Below, one piece after another: positions 1-7,045 of a DNA stretch of 7,690 bases. This DNA comes from DAITMV01 sp036834985 (GTDB lineage Bacteria > Pseudomonadota > Gammaproteobacteria > Burkholderiales > Burkholderiaceae_B). The stretch spans positions 1 through 7,690 of the forward strand of contig DAITMV010000145.1 in NCBI GenBank assembly GCA_036834985.1, written 5' to 3'. The notes below the pieces were generated by a model. It searched no databases, had not been told where the DNA came from, and was given only the letters and a program-made list of their open reading frames with translations. Each line of letters begins with the position of its first letter. The stretch's first letter is position 1. Position numbers and translations under genes: made by a program.

Positions 1-1
1 T

Positions 2-1615
2 TTTCCAGGCACGGATATTCGTCCGGAGGTGCGTCCCGAAGTGGGGCAACTGTTCCTCGGGTTGGACGGTTCGGGCCTGGCGGATGCATTGCAAAAAACC
101 CCCGATCTGTCCGATTACGGAACGCCGGTCAAATCGATTTCCCCCCGCCGCGTTCCGGGTGGAACAGTCATCAAAATCCTGACCTCCGGTTTTTGGGAGC
201 ACGCCACCTATCAGGAAAACAAACGCTTGATTTTGGATCTCAAGCCGCTCAGTTCAGACCCCACCCGCAGCGCGCTGTTGTCAAAGACCCGGCAATTTAA
301 AGGAGAGCAGATTTCGCTGAACTTCCAGAATGCGGATGTTCGGTCCTTGCTGCAGGTGTTTGCTGAATTTACCAATATGAACATCATTGCCAGCGATACG
401 GTCAGTGGGAATGTGACCTTGCGTCTAAAGAACGTGCCGTGGGATCAGGCGATGGATATCGTGCTCAAAAGCAAGGGACTGGACATCCGGCAAACCGGCA
501 ACGTCTTGCTGGTTGCGCCCGCTGCCGAGCTGGCCCAACGTGAGCAAAGCGAGTTACAGGCCAAAACTCAGCTCAATGATCTGGAACCGCTGCGCATGGA
601 AAGCTTTAGCCTGAATTATCAAAAAGCCGATGATGTGGTGGCGCTGATCACCAACGATCGTCAGCGCATGTTGTCCCGTCGGGGCAGTGCGGTTCGCGAT
701 GCGCGTACCAATCAAGTGTTTGTACAAGATGTGCCCGCCCAGTTGGACCAGATTCGCAAACTCATCACCCGCCTGGATGTGCCTGTTCGACAAGTCATGA
801 TCGAGGCTCGCGTGGTCATCGCCGATAGCACCTTTGCTTCGCAACTGGGTGCGCGCCTGGGGTATCTGGATGCGCGTGGCATTGCACCGAACACGGGGGG
901 CAGTGGATCCAAAATCCCGGGTACAGGGACCTATGGTGCCATCGGCAGCTCTCAGGACACCTTGCGCTCAACCACAGGTCAAACCTCAGCGGGTTTGGTG
1001 TTTCCCGACCCTGGCGCCAATACCAATCTTGTGAATTTACCCGCTCAACCGATCAATAGTTTTGCACCCAGTACGGTGGCTTTCAGCTTGTTCAATTCCA
1101 AGCTGACGCAGTTTGTCAATCTGGAGCTAAGTGCCTTGGAGGCCGACGGCAAGGGACGGGTGATCTCCAGTCCGCGGGTCATTACCGCCGATCAGGTCAA
1201 GGCCATGATTGAGCAGGGAACAGAGTTTCCGTACACCTCGGCATCGAGCAGTGGTGCCACTACGGTGAGCTTTAGAAAGGCCAACCTGAAACTGGAGGTC
1301 ACGCCCCAGATCACGCCTGAAGGCGGTGTGATTCTGGATGTGGATGTGACCAAAGATGCCAAGGGAGAAATCGTGCAAGCCGGCGTCGCCATTGATACCA
1401 AACATGTGCAAACCAAGGTGTTGGTCGAGAACGGCGGAACGGTCGTGATCGGTGGCATTTTTGAACAGGATGAGCGCGACAACGTTGTCAAGACCCCGTT
1501 TTTTGGCGATCTGCCGGTCGTAGGCCATTTATTTAAAACAAGCTCCCGCTCGAACAGAAAAACCGAGTTGATGGTGTTTCTGACGCCTCGGGTGTTAAGC
1601 AACAACAGCCGTTAA
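2..1615 (+). CDS. pilQ: Type IV pilus secretin PilQ, 5'-truncated by window edge
   Basis: Outer-membrane secretin that forms the gated ring through which the type IV pilus is extruded and retracted; in many bacteria it also serves DNA uptake. The frame is open to the left edge, so the GTG at 29 is an internal Val codon and 537 C-terminal residues are seen (whole PilQ is usually near 700). In fragment numbering: the end of an AMIN (peptidoglycan-binding) domain to about residue 85; an STN/N0 domain about 101-175 (starting GEQISLNF); a Secretin_N/N1 domain about 194-262; then the C-terminal secretin barrel domain. The secretin signatures are plain: VISSPRVIT, VENGGTVVIGGIF and the closing FFGDLPVVGHLFK followed by ELMVFLTPRVL. 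Upstream pilMNOP would be expected outside the window. The downstream lipoprotein starts 14 bases after the stop, suggesting co-transcription. Nothing looks broken. Confidence in the family is very high. Confidence 0.97.
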   Translation, partial: FPGTDIRPEVRPEVGQLFLGLDGSGLADALQKTPDLSDYGTPVKSISPRRVPGGTVIKILTSGFWEHATYQENKRLILDLKPLSSDPTRSALLSKTRQFKGEQISLNFQNADVRSLLQVFAEFTNMNIIASDTVSGNVTLRLKNVPWDQAMDIVLKSKGLDIRQTGNVLLVAPAAELAQREQSELQAKTQLNDLEPLRMESFSLNYQKADDVVALITNDRQRMLSRRGSAVRDARTNQVFVQDVPAQLDQIRKLITRLDVPVRQVMIEARVVIADSTFASQLGARLGYLDARGIAPNTGGSGSKIPGTGTYGAIGSSQDTLRSTTGQTSAGLVFPDPGANTNLVNLPAQPINSFAPSTVAFSLFNSKLTQFVNLELSALEADGKGRVISSPRVITADQVKAMIEQGTEFPYTSASSSGATTVSFRKANLKLEVTPQITPEGGVILDVDVTKDAKGEIVQAGVAIDTKHVQTKVLVENGGTVVIGGIFEQDERDNVVKTPFFGDLPVVGHLFKTSSRSNRKTELMVFLTPRVLSNNSR

Positions 1616-1619
1616 GTAT

Positions 1620-1623
1620 GAGG
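1620..1623 (+). promoter_or_regulatory. Shine-Dalgarno that selects the ATG at 1630
   Basis: GAGG lies 6 bases before the ATG at 1630. The in-frame ATG at 1618, only 2 bases past the pilQ stop, has no purine-rich site before it. The second ATG is therefore preferred; it also gives the more compact lipoprotein signal peptide (M-N-K-L). Confidence 0.55.
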
Positions 1624-1629
1624 TCCGGA

Positions 1630-3519
1630 ATGAACAAGTTAATTACTGGCAGGGTCGCTCAACATGCCTTCAGCGCCACAGCCCTGGCGGTTCTGGTGGC
1701 GTGTGGCGGTGGCGGCGGCGCGCAGCGGACCTCCTCTGCGCCTCCAAGCGCGACCGTCAACGCGCAGTCGTATTCTGTATCAACCAGCAATATCGAATTA
1801 AAAACCGGCAACAGCCAGCCAGTGACGATTCGTGCGTTGGTCAAAGACGCCGGCAATGCAGCCGTGCCCGGTGTCGAGGTGTCTTTTGCGTCGACGGGGG
1901 GCGTGTTGTCCGCTGCCAAGGCAGTCACTGATGCCAGCGGCGCCGCCGCAGTCACGCTGACAGCCGGGGATGACCAGTCCAACAAGGTCATCACGGTGAC
2001 CAGTACCGTGCCCGGGCTTGGGACACAAACCACCCTGGTGCAATTAACGGGCACTACCCTGTCCGTTGGTGGGCCGACAGGGGCGGTGGTGGGGCAATCG
2101 GTTAATTTTGTATTGACCTTAAAAAACTCGGAAGGCGCCGTGCTGGCTGGCAATACGGTGTCAGCCAAGGTCACGGGTGGGTCGGTCAACGCCGTCACAG
2201 CCATCACCAACAGCAGCGGGCAGGCTACTTTCTCCGTCACGCCTGATGGATCGAGCAACCAGGTGCAGCTTGCCGCGAGTGCGTTAGGCGCCAGCGCGAT
2301 CGCCACCCTGCAGGTCTCGACTCTCTCCCAATCCTTTACGTCACCCAGCGCCGATACCACGGTGCCCACCGGGTCCGGGTGCCAGCCGCTGGTGTATCAA
2401 TCGGTCGGGGCAGGAGGGACAGCGACGTTTTCGATCAACCGGGGGCAGTTGTATTCGAACAGTACATGCACCACCAGCCTGTCGCCCGTGCAGCCTGTAA
2501 CGCTCACCGCAGGGTCAGCGACTGTCTATGCCGCTTCACCGGCACCCGGCCCAGCCATTGTGCAGGGTTCTGCGGGCGGGGGCGCCACATCGGTGCCGAT
2601 TCGTTTTATTGCCACGGTGCCTGCGAGTCTGCTGAATCAGGTGTCACCCTCGGTGGTGGCTGCCGGACAATCGGCGACCACACAAGCCTCGGTCAAGGAT
2701 GTGGGTGGGAACCCGGTTGAAGGGGTCACGGTGTATTTTTCCGTGCCGTCGGGCAATGGGTCCGTGTCGCCAGCCAGCGCGGTGACGGACAGCACGGGAG
2801 TTGCCACCGTATCGTTTACCGCGGGCAGTTCGCAATCAGGCCAAAACAGCGTGATTATTCAGGCCACCGCACCCATTCCGAACACCTCTCCGGTGCAGTC
2901 GGTCAATGGCCAGGCGACAGCGACCATTTCCAATTCAGCCAACACCATCAGCATGGGCACTGACGGAAAAATTTACATCACCCCCGACAACCTGTATCAG
3001 CTGCGATATTTTGCGACCTTGTCCGATAGCAGCGGCGCCCCATTGGCCAACCGGAACGTGACCTTCTCGCGTCGCTACATCAACTACGGAAAAGGCTATT
3101 ACACGTTTAACGGGACTGATTGGGTGCGTCAAAGTTACACCAATTGCCTTGCTGAGGACAGCAACGGGAATGGCTTTCTGGATCAAGGTGAATTTGATAC
3201 CAACGGCAATGGGCGGCTGGACCCTGATGGAGATGCACGCTTGAACCCCACGGCAACCGGTGGTGGTTCTGCCAGTGCCATCACCGTCAAAACCGATTCT
3301 GCTGGCCTGGCCGCGATCTACATCGACTATCTGCCCGATCACGCCACCTGGGTGGGCGTGGAGCTGGATGCGGCATCCACGGTCGATGGCGTCAATACCA
3401 CCGCCAACCGAACCTTCACCCTGTCAAGCCCGTCGTCCGTGTTAAAGGATGCTGACAATCCTCCGCCGTTTGTGGTCAGTCCCTTTGGCCGTGCGACCAC
3501 CTGCACGAACCCGAATTGA
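1630..3519 (+). CDS. Ig-like (Big_1/invasin-type) repeat lipoprotein with EF-hand-like calcium loops
   Basis: Predicted outer-membrane or surface lipoprotein of 629 residues. A short basic N-terminus and hydrophobic stretch end in the lipobox LVAC (Cys25), followed by a Gly run, a usual betaproteobacterial lipoprotein start. The body is Ser/Thr/Gly/Val-rich and carries Big_1-like Ig modules, each with the repeating theme V-KD-(P)V-V-F then TD-SG-A-V-TAG: about residues 47-143, 145-230 and 332-434. A Cys-containing stretch about 245-325 is less clear. A last Ig-like module (about 437-605) is interrupted by two EF-hand-type loops, D510-E521 and D523-D535. The modular make-up is known from adhesins and invasins; the actual ligand cannot be told. 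Position 14 bases behind pilQ suggests co-expression with the pilus secretin and perhaps a role at the pilus pore or in attachment; that is inference. Alternative: an unrelated adhesin that merely landed here. Confidence 0.8.
   Translation: MNKLITGRVAQHAFSATALAVLVACGGGGGAQRTSSAPPSATVNAQSYSVSTSNIELKTGNSQPVTIRALVKDAGNAAVPGVEVSFASTGGVLSAAKAVTDASGAAAVTLTAGDDQSNKVITVTSTVPGLGTQTTLVQLTGTTLSVGGPTGAVVGQSVNFVLTLKNSEGAVLAGNTVSAKVTGGSVNAVTAITNSSGQATFSVTPDGSSNQVQLAASALGASAIATLQVSTLSQSFTSPSADTTVPTGSGCQPLVYQSVGAGGTATFSINRGQLYSNSTCTTSLSPVQPVTLTAGSATVYAASPAPGPAIVQGSAGGGATSVPIRFIATVPASLLNQVSPSVVAAGQSATTQASVKDVGGNPVEGVTVYFSVPSGNGSVSPASAVTDSTGVATVSFTAGSSQSGQNSVIIQATAPIPNTSPVQSVNGQATATISNSANTISMGTDGKIYITPDNLYQLRYFATLSDSSGAPLANRNVTFSRRYINYGKGYYTFNGTDWVRQSYTNCLAEDSNGNGFLDQGEFDTNGNGRLDPDGDARLNPTATGGGSASAITVKTDSAGLAAIYIDYLPDHATWVGVELDAASTVDGVNTTANRTFTLSSPSSVLKDADNPPPFVVSPFGRATTCTNPN
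3157..3234 (+). other. Two tandem EF-hand-like calcium-binding loops in the Ig-like lipoprotein
   Basis: The first loop (3157-3192) reads DSNGNGFLDQGE. It matches the canonical 12-residue EF-hand loop with Asp at 1, Asn at 3 and 5, Gly at 6, a hydrophobic residue at 8 and Glu at 12. The second (3196-3234) begins DTNGNGRLDPDGD and has the same ligands at 1, 3 and 5 but no Glu at 12. One residue separates them. No helices typical of calmodulin-type EF-hands are evident around them, so these are dockerin- or PilY1-like isolated loops. Calcium binding is inferred from the pattern only. Confidence 0.65.
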
Positions 3520-3541
3520 GGGAGCGATTTAATCGTACAAT
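3516..3541 (+). promoter_or_regulatory. Possible sigma-70 promoter for the aroK-aroB-dgt operon
   Basis: TACAAT at 3536-3541 differs from the consensus -10 TATAAT by one base. A TTGAGG at 3516-3521, overlapping the stop codon of the lipoprotein gene, could be the -35, but the 14-base spacer is short. Transcription would start near 3548, just before the aroK start codon, giving a very short leader. Weak evidence; aroK could instead be read from upstream. Confidence 0.3.
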
Positions 3542-3542
3542 A

Positions 3543-3576
3543 GGGGCACTACATTGATTGTGAGTGATTGTGCCCC
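3543..3576 (+). promoter_or_regulatory. Stem-loop across the aroK start region
   Basis: GGGGCAC (3543-3549) is perfectly complementary to GTGCCCC (3570-3576), leaving a 20-base loop. The right arm includes the GTG at 3570 and the loop includes the GTG at 3564, so both candidate aroK starts lie inside the hairpin. The left arm also holds the only G-rich stretch near the start. It has no following T-run, so it is not an intrinsic terminator. A role in translation control is inference, and only transcripts begun upstream of about 3543 would carry the full stem. Confidence 0.3.
3555..3572 (+). repeat. 8-base direct repeat at the aroK start
   Basis: TGATTGTG occurs at 3555-3562 and again at 3565-3572, a period of exactly 10 bases. 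The copies fill most of the loop of the stem at 3543-3576 and end in GTG triplets; only the second GTG (3570) is in the aroK frame. This may be a small duplication or a paired protein site, or chance. Confidence 0.35.
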
Positions 3577-4100
3577 ATCGTTCTATTTTCCTGGTCGGCA
3601 TGATGGGCGCCGGCAAAAGTACGGTTGGTCGTGCCCTCGCCAAGCGACTGGGATGGGATTTTGTCGATGCTGACCACGAAATCGAACATGTGACCGGTGT
3701 CAAAATCCCGGTCATTTTCGAGATCGAAGGCGAGATCGGTTTTCGCAAGCGCGAAGCCCAGGTGATTGACGACATCACCCTGCGGCCCCATACCATCGTT
3801 GGAACCGGCGGAGGCGCCGTTTTGCTTCAAGAAAATCGCACACACATGCGTGAGCGCGGCCACGTGGTGTACTTAAAAGCGTCGGTCGAGGAGCTGTATC
3901 AGCGCACCCGGCACGACAAAGGGCGGCCTCTGCTGCAAACCCCCAACCCCCGTCAACGGATCAAAGAGCTGGCCGATGCCCGTCACCCCTTGTATTTGGA
4001 GGTAGCGCACACCGTGATTGAAACCGGCCGCCAGCCGGTGCACTCGGTGGTCAATCAAATTATCCAGGTACTGAACTTAAGAGAGCAAACTGATGAATGA
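3564..4100 (+). CDS. aroK: Shikimate kinase
   Basis: Cytoplasmic NMP-kinase-fold enzyme that uses ATP to phosphorylate shikimate to shikimate 3-phosphate in aromatic amino acid synthesis. Length is 178 residues, normal for the family. Seen in order: Walker A GMMGAGKST (12-20); the DAD motif with Asp35 (Mg) and Asp37 (shikimate); Arg61 in GFRKRE (shikimate); the GTGGGAV loop (80-86); and the lid motif RPLL with its conserved Arg. The start is uncertain: GTG 3564 is the first after an in-frame stop at 3561, and GTG 3570 is equally possible; neither has a good Shine-Dalgarno. Both start codons sit inside a stem-loop. The 3' end overlaps aroB by 8 bases (ATGAATGA), which indicates translational coupling. 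The function is secure. Confidence 0.95.
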   Translation: MIVPHRSIFLVGMMGAGKSTVGRALAKRLGWDFVDADHEIEHVTGVKIPVIFEIEGEIGFRKREAQVIDDITLRPHTIVGTGGGAVLLQENRTHMRERGHVVYLKASVEELYQRTRHDKGRPLLQTPNPRQRIKELADARHPLYLEVAHTVIETGRQPVHSVVNQIIQVLNLREQTDE

Positions 4101-5178
4101 ACTGCGCGTTGAGCTCGGTGACCGTGGCTATGCCATTCATATCGCTCGCGGCTTGCTGCAACAGGCTGACCTGTTTGCGCCTTTTGTAAACAAGCGGCAG
4201 GTGGTGATTGTCAGCAATACGACTGTAGCGCCCCTGTATGCCGACGGCGTTGAGCGCACCCTGCGCACCGCAGGCGCCCGTGATGTGGTGCGCGCCCTAT
4301 TGCCCGATGGTGAGTCTTTTAAAGACTGGCAGCATTTACAACTGATTTTTGATGCCATGCTAGAGGCGCGCTGCGACCGCAAAGCGGTGGTGGTGGCTTT
4401 GGGCGGCGGGGTGATTGGCGATATGGCCGGGTTTGCGGCATCGGCCTTTATGCGCGGGATTGATTTTATTCAGGTGCCCACCACCTTGCTCTCGCAGGTC
4501 GACAGTTCAGTGGGGGGCAAAACCGGCATTAACCACCCCTTGGGTAAAAACATGATCGGGGCGTTTTATCAGCCCAAAATGGTCGTGGCGGATTTGGCGA
4601 CCCTTGATACGTTGCCCGATCGCGAACTGTCCTGCGGACTGGCTGAAATCATCAAGCACGGAGCGATTGCAGACACGGCCTATTTGGCTGCGGTTGAACA
4701 GGACATGCCGTTGCTCCTGGCTCGCGATGAAGCCGCTTTATACCGTGCCGTGCGTCGCTCCTGTGAAATCAAGGCCCATGTTGTGGCCCAGGACGAGAAG
4801 GAGGGCGGGTTGCGGGCCATTCTTAATTTTGGACATACGTTTGGCCATGCGATTGAGGCAGGCATGGGATACGGTGCCTGGTTGCACGGCGAGGCGGTGG
4901 GTTGCGGCATGGTGATGGCTGCCCATGTATGCCAGCGATTGGGCCGCTTAGGTGCCAGCGAGGTTGAACGTGTGCAGGCCGCCGTGGTGGCTGCGCGTTT
5001 GCCCATCCAGCCGCCGAAGCTGGGTTTGCAAACTTACATGGACTTGATGGCCGTGGATAAAAAAGCCTCCGACGGCGCTGTCAAATACGTACTGCTCAAG
5101 GGGTTGGGTGCGGCAGACACCGCCGCCGTCCCTGACGCTGTGATCGCTGATATGCTCACCGCGCTTGGCGCCGTCTAA
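4093..5178 (+). CDS. aroB: 3-dehydroquinate synthase
   Basis: NAD- and metal-dependent cytoplasmic enzyme that converts DAHP to 3-dehydroquinate, the second step of the shikimate pathway. Length is 361 residues, the usual size. The NAD-binding half shows GDG-like DGESFKDW and ALGGGVIGDMAGFAA, then the substrate-loop segment QVDSSVGGKTGINHPLGKN. Metal ligands fall where the family has them: Glu185 (GLAEIIKHG), His248 (NFGHTFGH) and His265 (LHGEAVG), one residue from the E. coli positions 184, 247 and 264. The conserved DKK near the C-terminus (AVDKKASDG) is present. The ATG is preceded by GAGAG (4081-4085) 7 bases upstream and lies inside the end of aroK. Being paired with aroK, it supplies two steps of one pathway from one mRNA. 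No anomaly seen. Confidence 0.97.
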   Translation: MNELRVELGDRGYAIHIARGLLQQADLFAPFVNKRQVVIVSNTTVAPLYADGVERTLRTAGARDVVRALLPDGESFKDWQHLQLIFDAMLEARCDRKAVVVALGGGVIGDMAGFAASAFMRGIDFIQVPTTLLSQVDSSVGGKTGINHPLGKNMIGAFYQPKMVVADLATLDTLPDRELSCGLAEIIKHGAIADTAYLAAVEQDMPLLLARDEAALYRAVRRSCEIKAHVVAQDEKEGGLRAILNFGHTFGHAIEAGMGYGAWLHGEAVGCGMVMAAHVCQRLGRLGASEVERVQAAVVAARLPIQPPKLGLQTYMDLMAVDKKASDGAVKYVLLKGLGAADTAAVPDAVIADMLTALGAV

Positions 5179-5190
5179 GGGGAGCTGACC

Positions 5191-6318
5191 ATGTACGAAG
5201 ACCACTTGGCTCCGTACGCAGCACGATCGGGTACCAGTCAGGGGCGCCGTGTACCCGAGCCGGTCGCGGAAGGACGGTCCGACTTTCAGCGCGACCGCGA
5301 CCGCATCATTCACAGCGCAGCCTTTCGCCGGCTTGAGTACAAAACCCAGGTGTTTGTGAACACGGAAAACGATCTGTACCGAACCCGCCTGACCCACACC
5401 CTCGAAGTGGCGCAGATCGCCCGCTCGATTGCCCGTCAACTCAATGTCAACGAAGACCTCACCGAAGCGATCTCACTGGCACACGACTTAGGGCACACCC
5501 CGTTTGGCCACGCCGGGCAAGACGCCCTGCACGACTGCATGAAGCCCTACGGCGGCTTTGAGCACAACTTGCATTCACTGCGGGTGGTTGATGATCTGGA
5601 GGAGCGTTATGCGGCCTTCGAAGGCCTGAACCTGTGTTTTGAAACCCGCGAGGGCATTCTCAAACATTGTTCCCGCGACAACGCGCGGCGCTTGGGCACC
5701 CTGGGCCGCCGGTTTATCGATAAAACCAGCCCATTGCTCGAGGCGCAAATTGCCAACCTGGCCGACGAAATCGCCTATAACAACCATGACATGGATGATG
5801 GCTTGCGCTCGGGTTTGATCACCTTGGATCAGGCGCGCAGTATCCGTTTGTTCGATGAACACTTTGAGGCGGTGGCCCAACAGCACCGCGGTTTGCCGAC
5901 GCGCCGGCAAATTCACGAAACCGTGCGGCGGATGATCAATCACCTTATTTTTGACCTGCTGAGCCAAAGCCGGGCGCTCTTGCTGCGCCACGCGATCACC
6001 ACCACCGACGACGTACGGGCGGCACCACCGCTTATTGCATTTAGCCCCGGCATGCACGAGAACACCGTACAGCTTAAAAAATTTCTCATGAAAAATCTCT
6101 ACCGCCATAGCCAGGTGGTCAGAGCCACCAACAAGGCCAAGCGGATCATCCGCGAGCTGTTTGAAGCCTTTTACGACATGCCCAGCCTGTTGCCCGCCGA
6201 TGTGCTGGCGCGTACCCCTGACGATGTGCCCCGTGCAATTGCCGATTACATCGCTGGCATGACAGACCGCTTTGCCGTCAAAACGCACAAGCAGTTGTTT
6301 GATCTGCACGATCTGTAA
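5191..6318 (+). CDS. dgt: Deoxyguanosinetriphosphate triphosphohydrolase-like protein (HD superfamily)
   Basis: HD-domain metal-dependent phosphohydrolase that releases triphosphate from dNTPs, usually thought to trim the dNTP pool. At 375 residues it belongs to the shorter dGTPase-like class, not the roughly 500-residue E. coli Dgt type; actual nucleotide preference cannot be read from sequence. Metal-binding HD residues are all present: His69 (RLTHTLEV), His98-Asp99 (LAHDLGHTPFGH) and Asp192 (NLADEIAYNNHD). The N-terminal stretch with FRRLEYKTQVF and the C-terminal IADYIAGMTDRFA are typical of the family. A strong Shine-Dalgarno AAGGGGAG (5177-5184) overlaps the aroB stop and sits 6 bases before the ATG, so it is firmly in the same operon. 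The pilQ-aroK-aroB-dgt order is common in Betaproteobacteria. The gene seems intact. Confidence 0.94.
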   Translation: MYEDHLAPYAARSGTSQGRRVPEPVAEGRSDFQRDRDRIIHSAAFRRLEYKTQVFVNTENDLYRTRLTHTLEVAQIARSIARQLNVNEDLTEAISLAHDLGHTPFGHAGQDALHDCMKPYGGFEHNLHSLRVVDDLEERYAAFEGLNLCFETREGILKHCSRDNARRLGTLGRRFIDKTSPLLEAQIANLADEIAYNNHDMDDGLRSGLITLDQARSIRLFDEHFEAVAQQHRGLPTRRQIHETVRRMINHLIFDLLSQSRALLLRHAITTTDDVRAAPPLIAFSPGMHENTVQLKKFLMKNLYRHSQVVRATNKAKRIIRELFEAFYDMPSLLPADVLARTPDDVPRAIADYIAGMTDRFAVKTHKQLFDLHDL

Positions 6319-6335
6319 TCTTTGGGGGCAGATAC

Positions 6336-7037
6336 ATGGCACGGCAGGCGCGTTTGTTTGTGGAAGGGTACCCGCAACTGCTTCGCTTGGCCGTTGCCCC
6401 CGGGCGCTCCGCTTTTTTTTCGCGACTGGCCTACGAAACATTTCTTTGCCACATGTACACGCTTGCCCCCCGGTTTGCCGTGTCGGTTCATGCCCATGCA
6501 CTGATGCCAGATCAGGCCTTGCTGCTGGTCTCCTGTCCGCTGGCTAAAGGGGTCGGCGCTTGGGTGCAGGCCATTAACCGGGTGTTTGTGCCCTGGGTTT
6601 TGCAGCAAACCGGCCAGTCGGCGGGGGCGGTGTGGGTACCGCGCTTTAAGTCCACGGTGGTGCAGCCGGGTGCGTGGGAGCTGGCGAGCTGTTTGTGGGT
6701 GGATACGGCACCTCAGTGGGCTGGCATCAGCCAAGAGTCAGTCACGTATCCCTGGAGCAGCTTTGCCGCGCACACCGGTGTTGCGATCGATCGCGAGCTC
6801 ACTGATTTGCCCCAGTACTGGGCCTTGGGCAACACGCCCTTTGAGCGTCAGGTGCGCTACCGGGAGTTTTCAGATCGTGGTTTGCCCGACCGTCAGGTTC
6901 AGGTCATCGCCTACGGGCTGGACAAAGGGTGGGCGATTGCCGATGAGCAGATCGTTAAAACCGGTGAGCTGGCCAGTAACCGCCCAGCCGCCCCCAGGCC
7001 GCGCGGGCGACCTCGGGTGTCCAGGAAGATGCCCTGA
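6336..7037 (+). CDS. RAYT-like (Y1_Tnp/REP-associated transposase) homologue lacking catalytic residues
   Basis: A 233-residue protein recognisable as a diverged RAYT: the MAR-x-x-RL start, VHAHALM, GAVW-x-x-RFKS (97-106), TYPWSSFAAH (137-146), ALG-TP-ERQ-YREF, KGWAIADEQ and a C-terminal PRPRGRPR tail line up in order with family members I recall. Active RAYTs cleave single-stranded DNA with a His-x-His pair and a Tyr. In my alignment the TNHVHLL motif is PDQALLL here (His60 to Gln, His62 to Leu), and the RYIELNP motif is LWVDTAP, so Tyr121 is Trp. It should therefore be unable to transpose, yet the frame is full-length with no stop or frameshift. It begins 17 bases after dgt, behind a G-rich stretch (6324-6328), so it looks like an operon member. 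No REP hairpins flank it. A nucleic-acid-binding role is possible but unproven. The alternative is simple decay still in progress. Confidence 0.75.
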   Translation: MARQARLFVEGYPQLLRLAVAPGRSAFFSRLAYETFLCHMYTLAPRFAVSVHAHALMPDQALLLVSCPLAKGVGAWVQAINRVFVPWVLQQTGQSAGAVWVPRFKSTVVQPGAWELASCLWVDTAPQWAGISQESVTYPWSSFAAHTGVAIDRELTDLPQYWALGNTPFERQVRYREFSDRGLPDRQVQVIAYGLDKGWAIADEQIVKTGELASNRPAAPRPRGRPRVSRKMP

Positions 7038-7045
7038 TCTGCTAT

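Noticed and set aside
29..31. GTG as a start codon for pilQ
   Set aside because: The frame is open to the window edge and encodes AMIN-domain sequence before it; the gene is simply cut by the window.
1618..1620. ATG 2 bases after the pilQ stop as start of the lipoprotein gene
   Set aside because: No Shine-Dalgarno precedes it, whereas GAGG at 1620-1623 is well placed for the ATG at 1630, which also gives a better signal peptide.
1700..1721. GGC/GGT run as a phase-variable microsatellite
   Set aside because: It is a short, imperfect Gly-codon run just after the lipobox, normal for lipoproteins of this group, and slipping by whole triplets would not change the frame.
1659..2369. Open frame of 236 codons on the minus strand opposite the lipoprotein gene
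   Set aside because: It mirrors the low-complexity Ser/Thr/Val/Ala codons of the Ig-like repeats; no family resemblance and no reason to be expressed.
5170..5179. GCCGTCTAAG, resembling the Neisseria DNA uptake sequence GCCGTCTGAA
   Set aside because: Only the first seven bases match in a row, it is made of the last aroB codons and stop, and I saw no other copy in the window.
5575..6501. Long open frame (308 codons) on the minus strand, antisense to dgt and the start of the next gene
   Set aside because: It lies wholly opposite clearly conserved dgt sequence, has no recognisable domain, and is of the kind produced by third-position GC bias in a coding strand.
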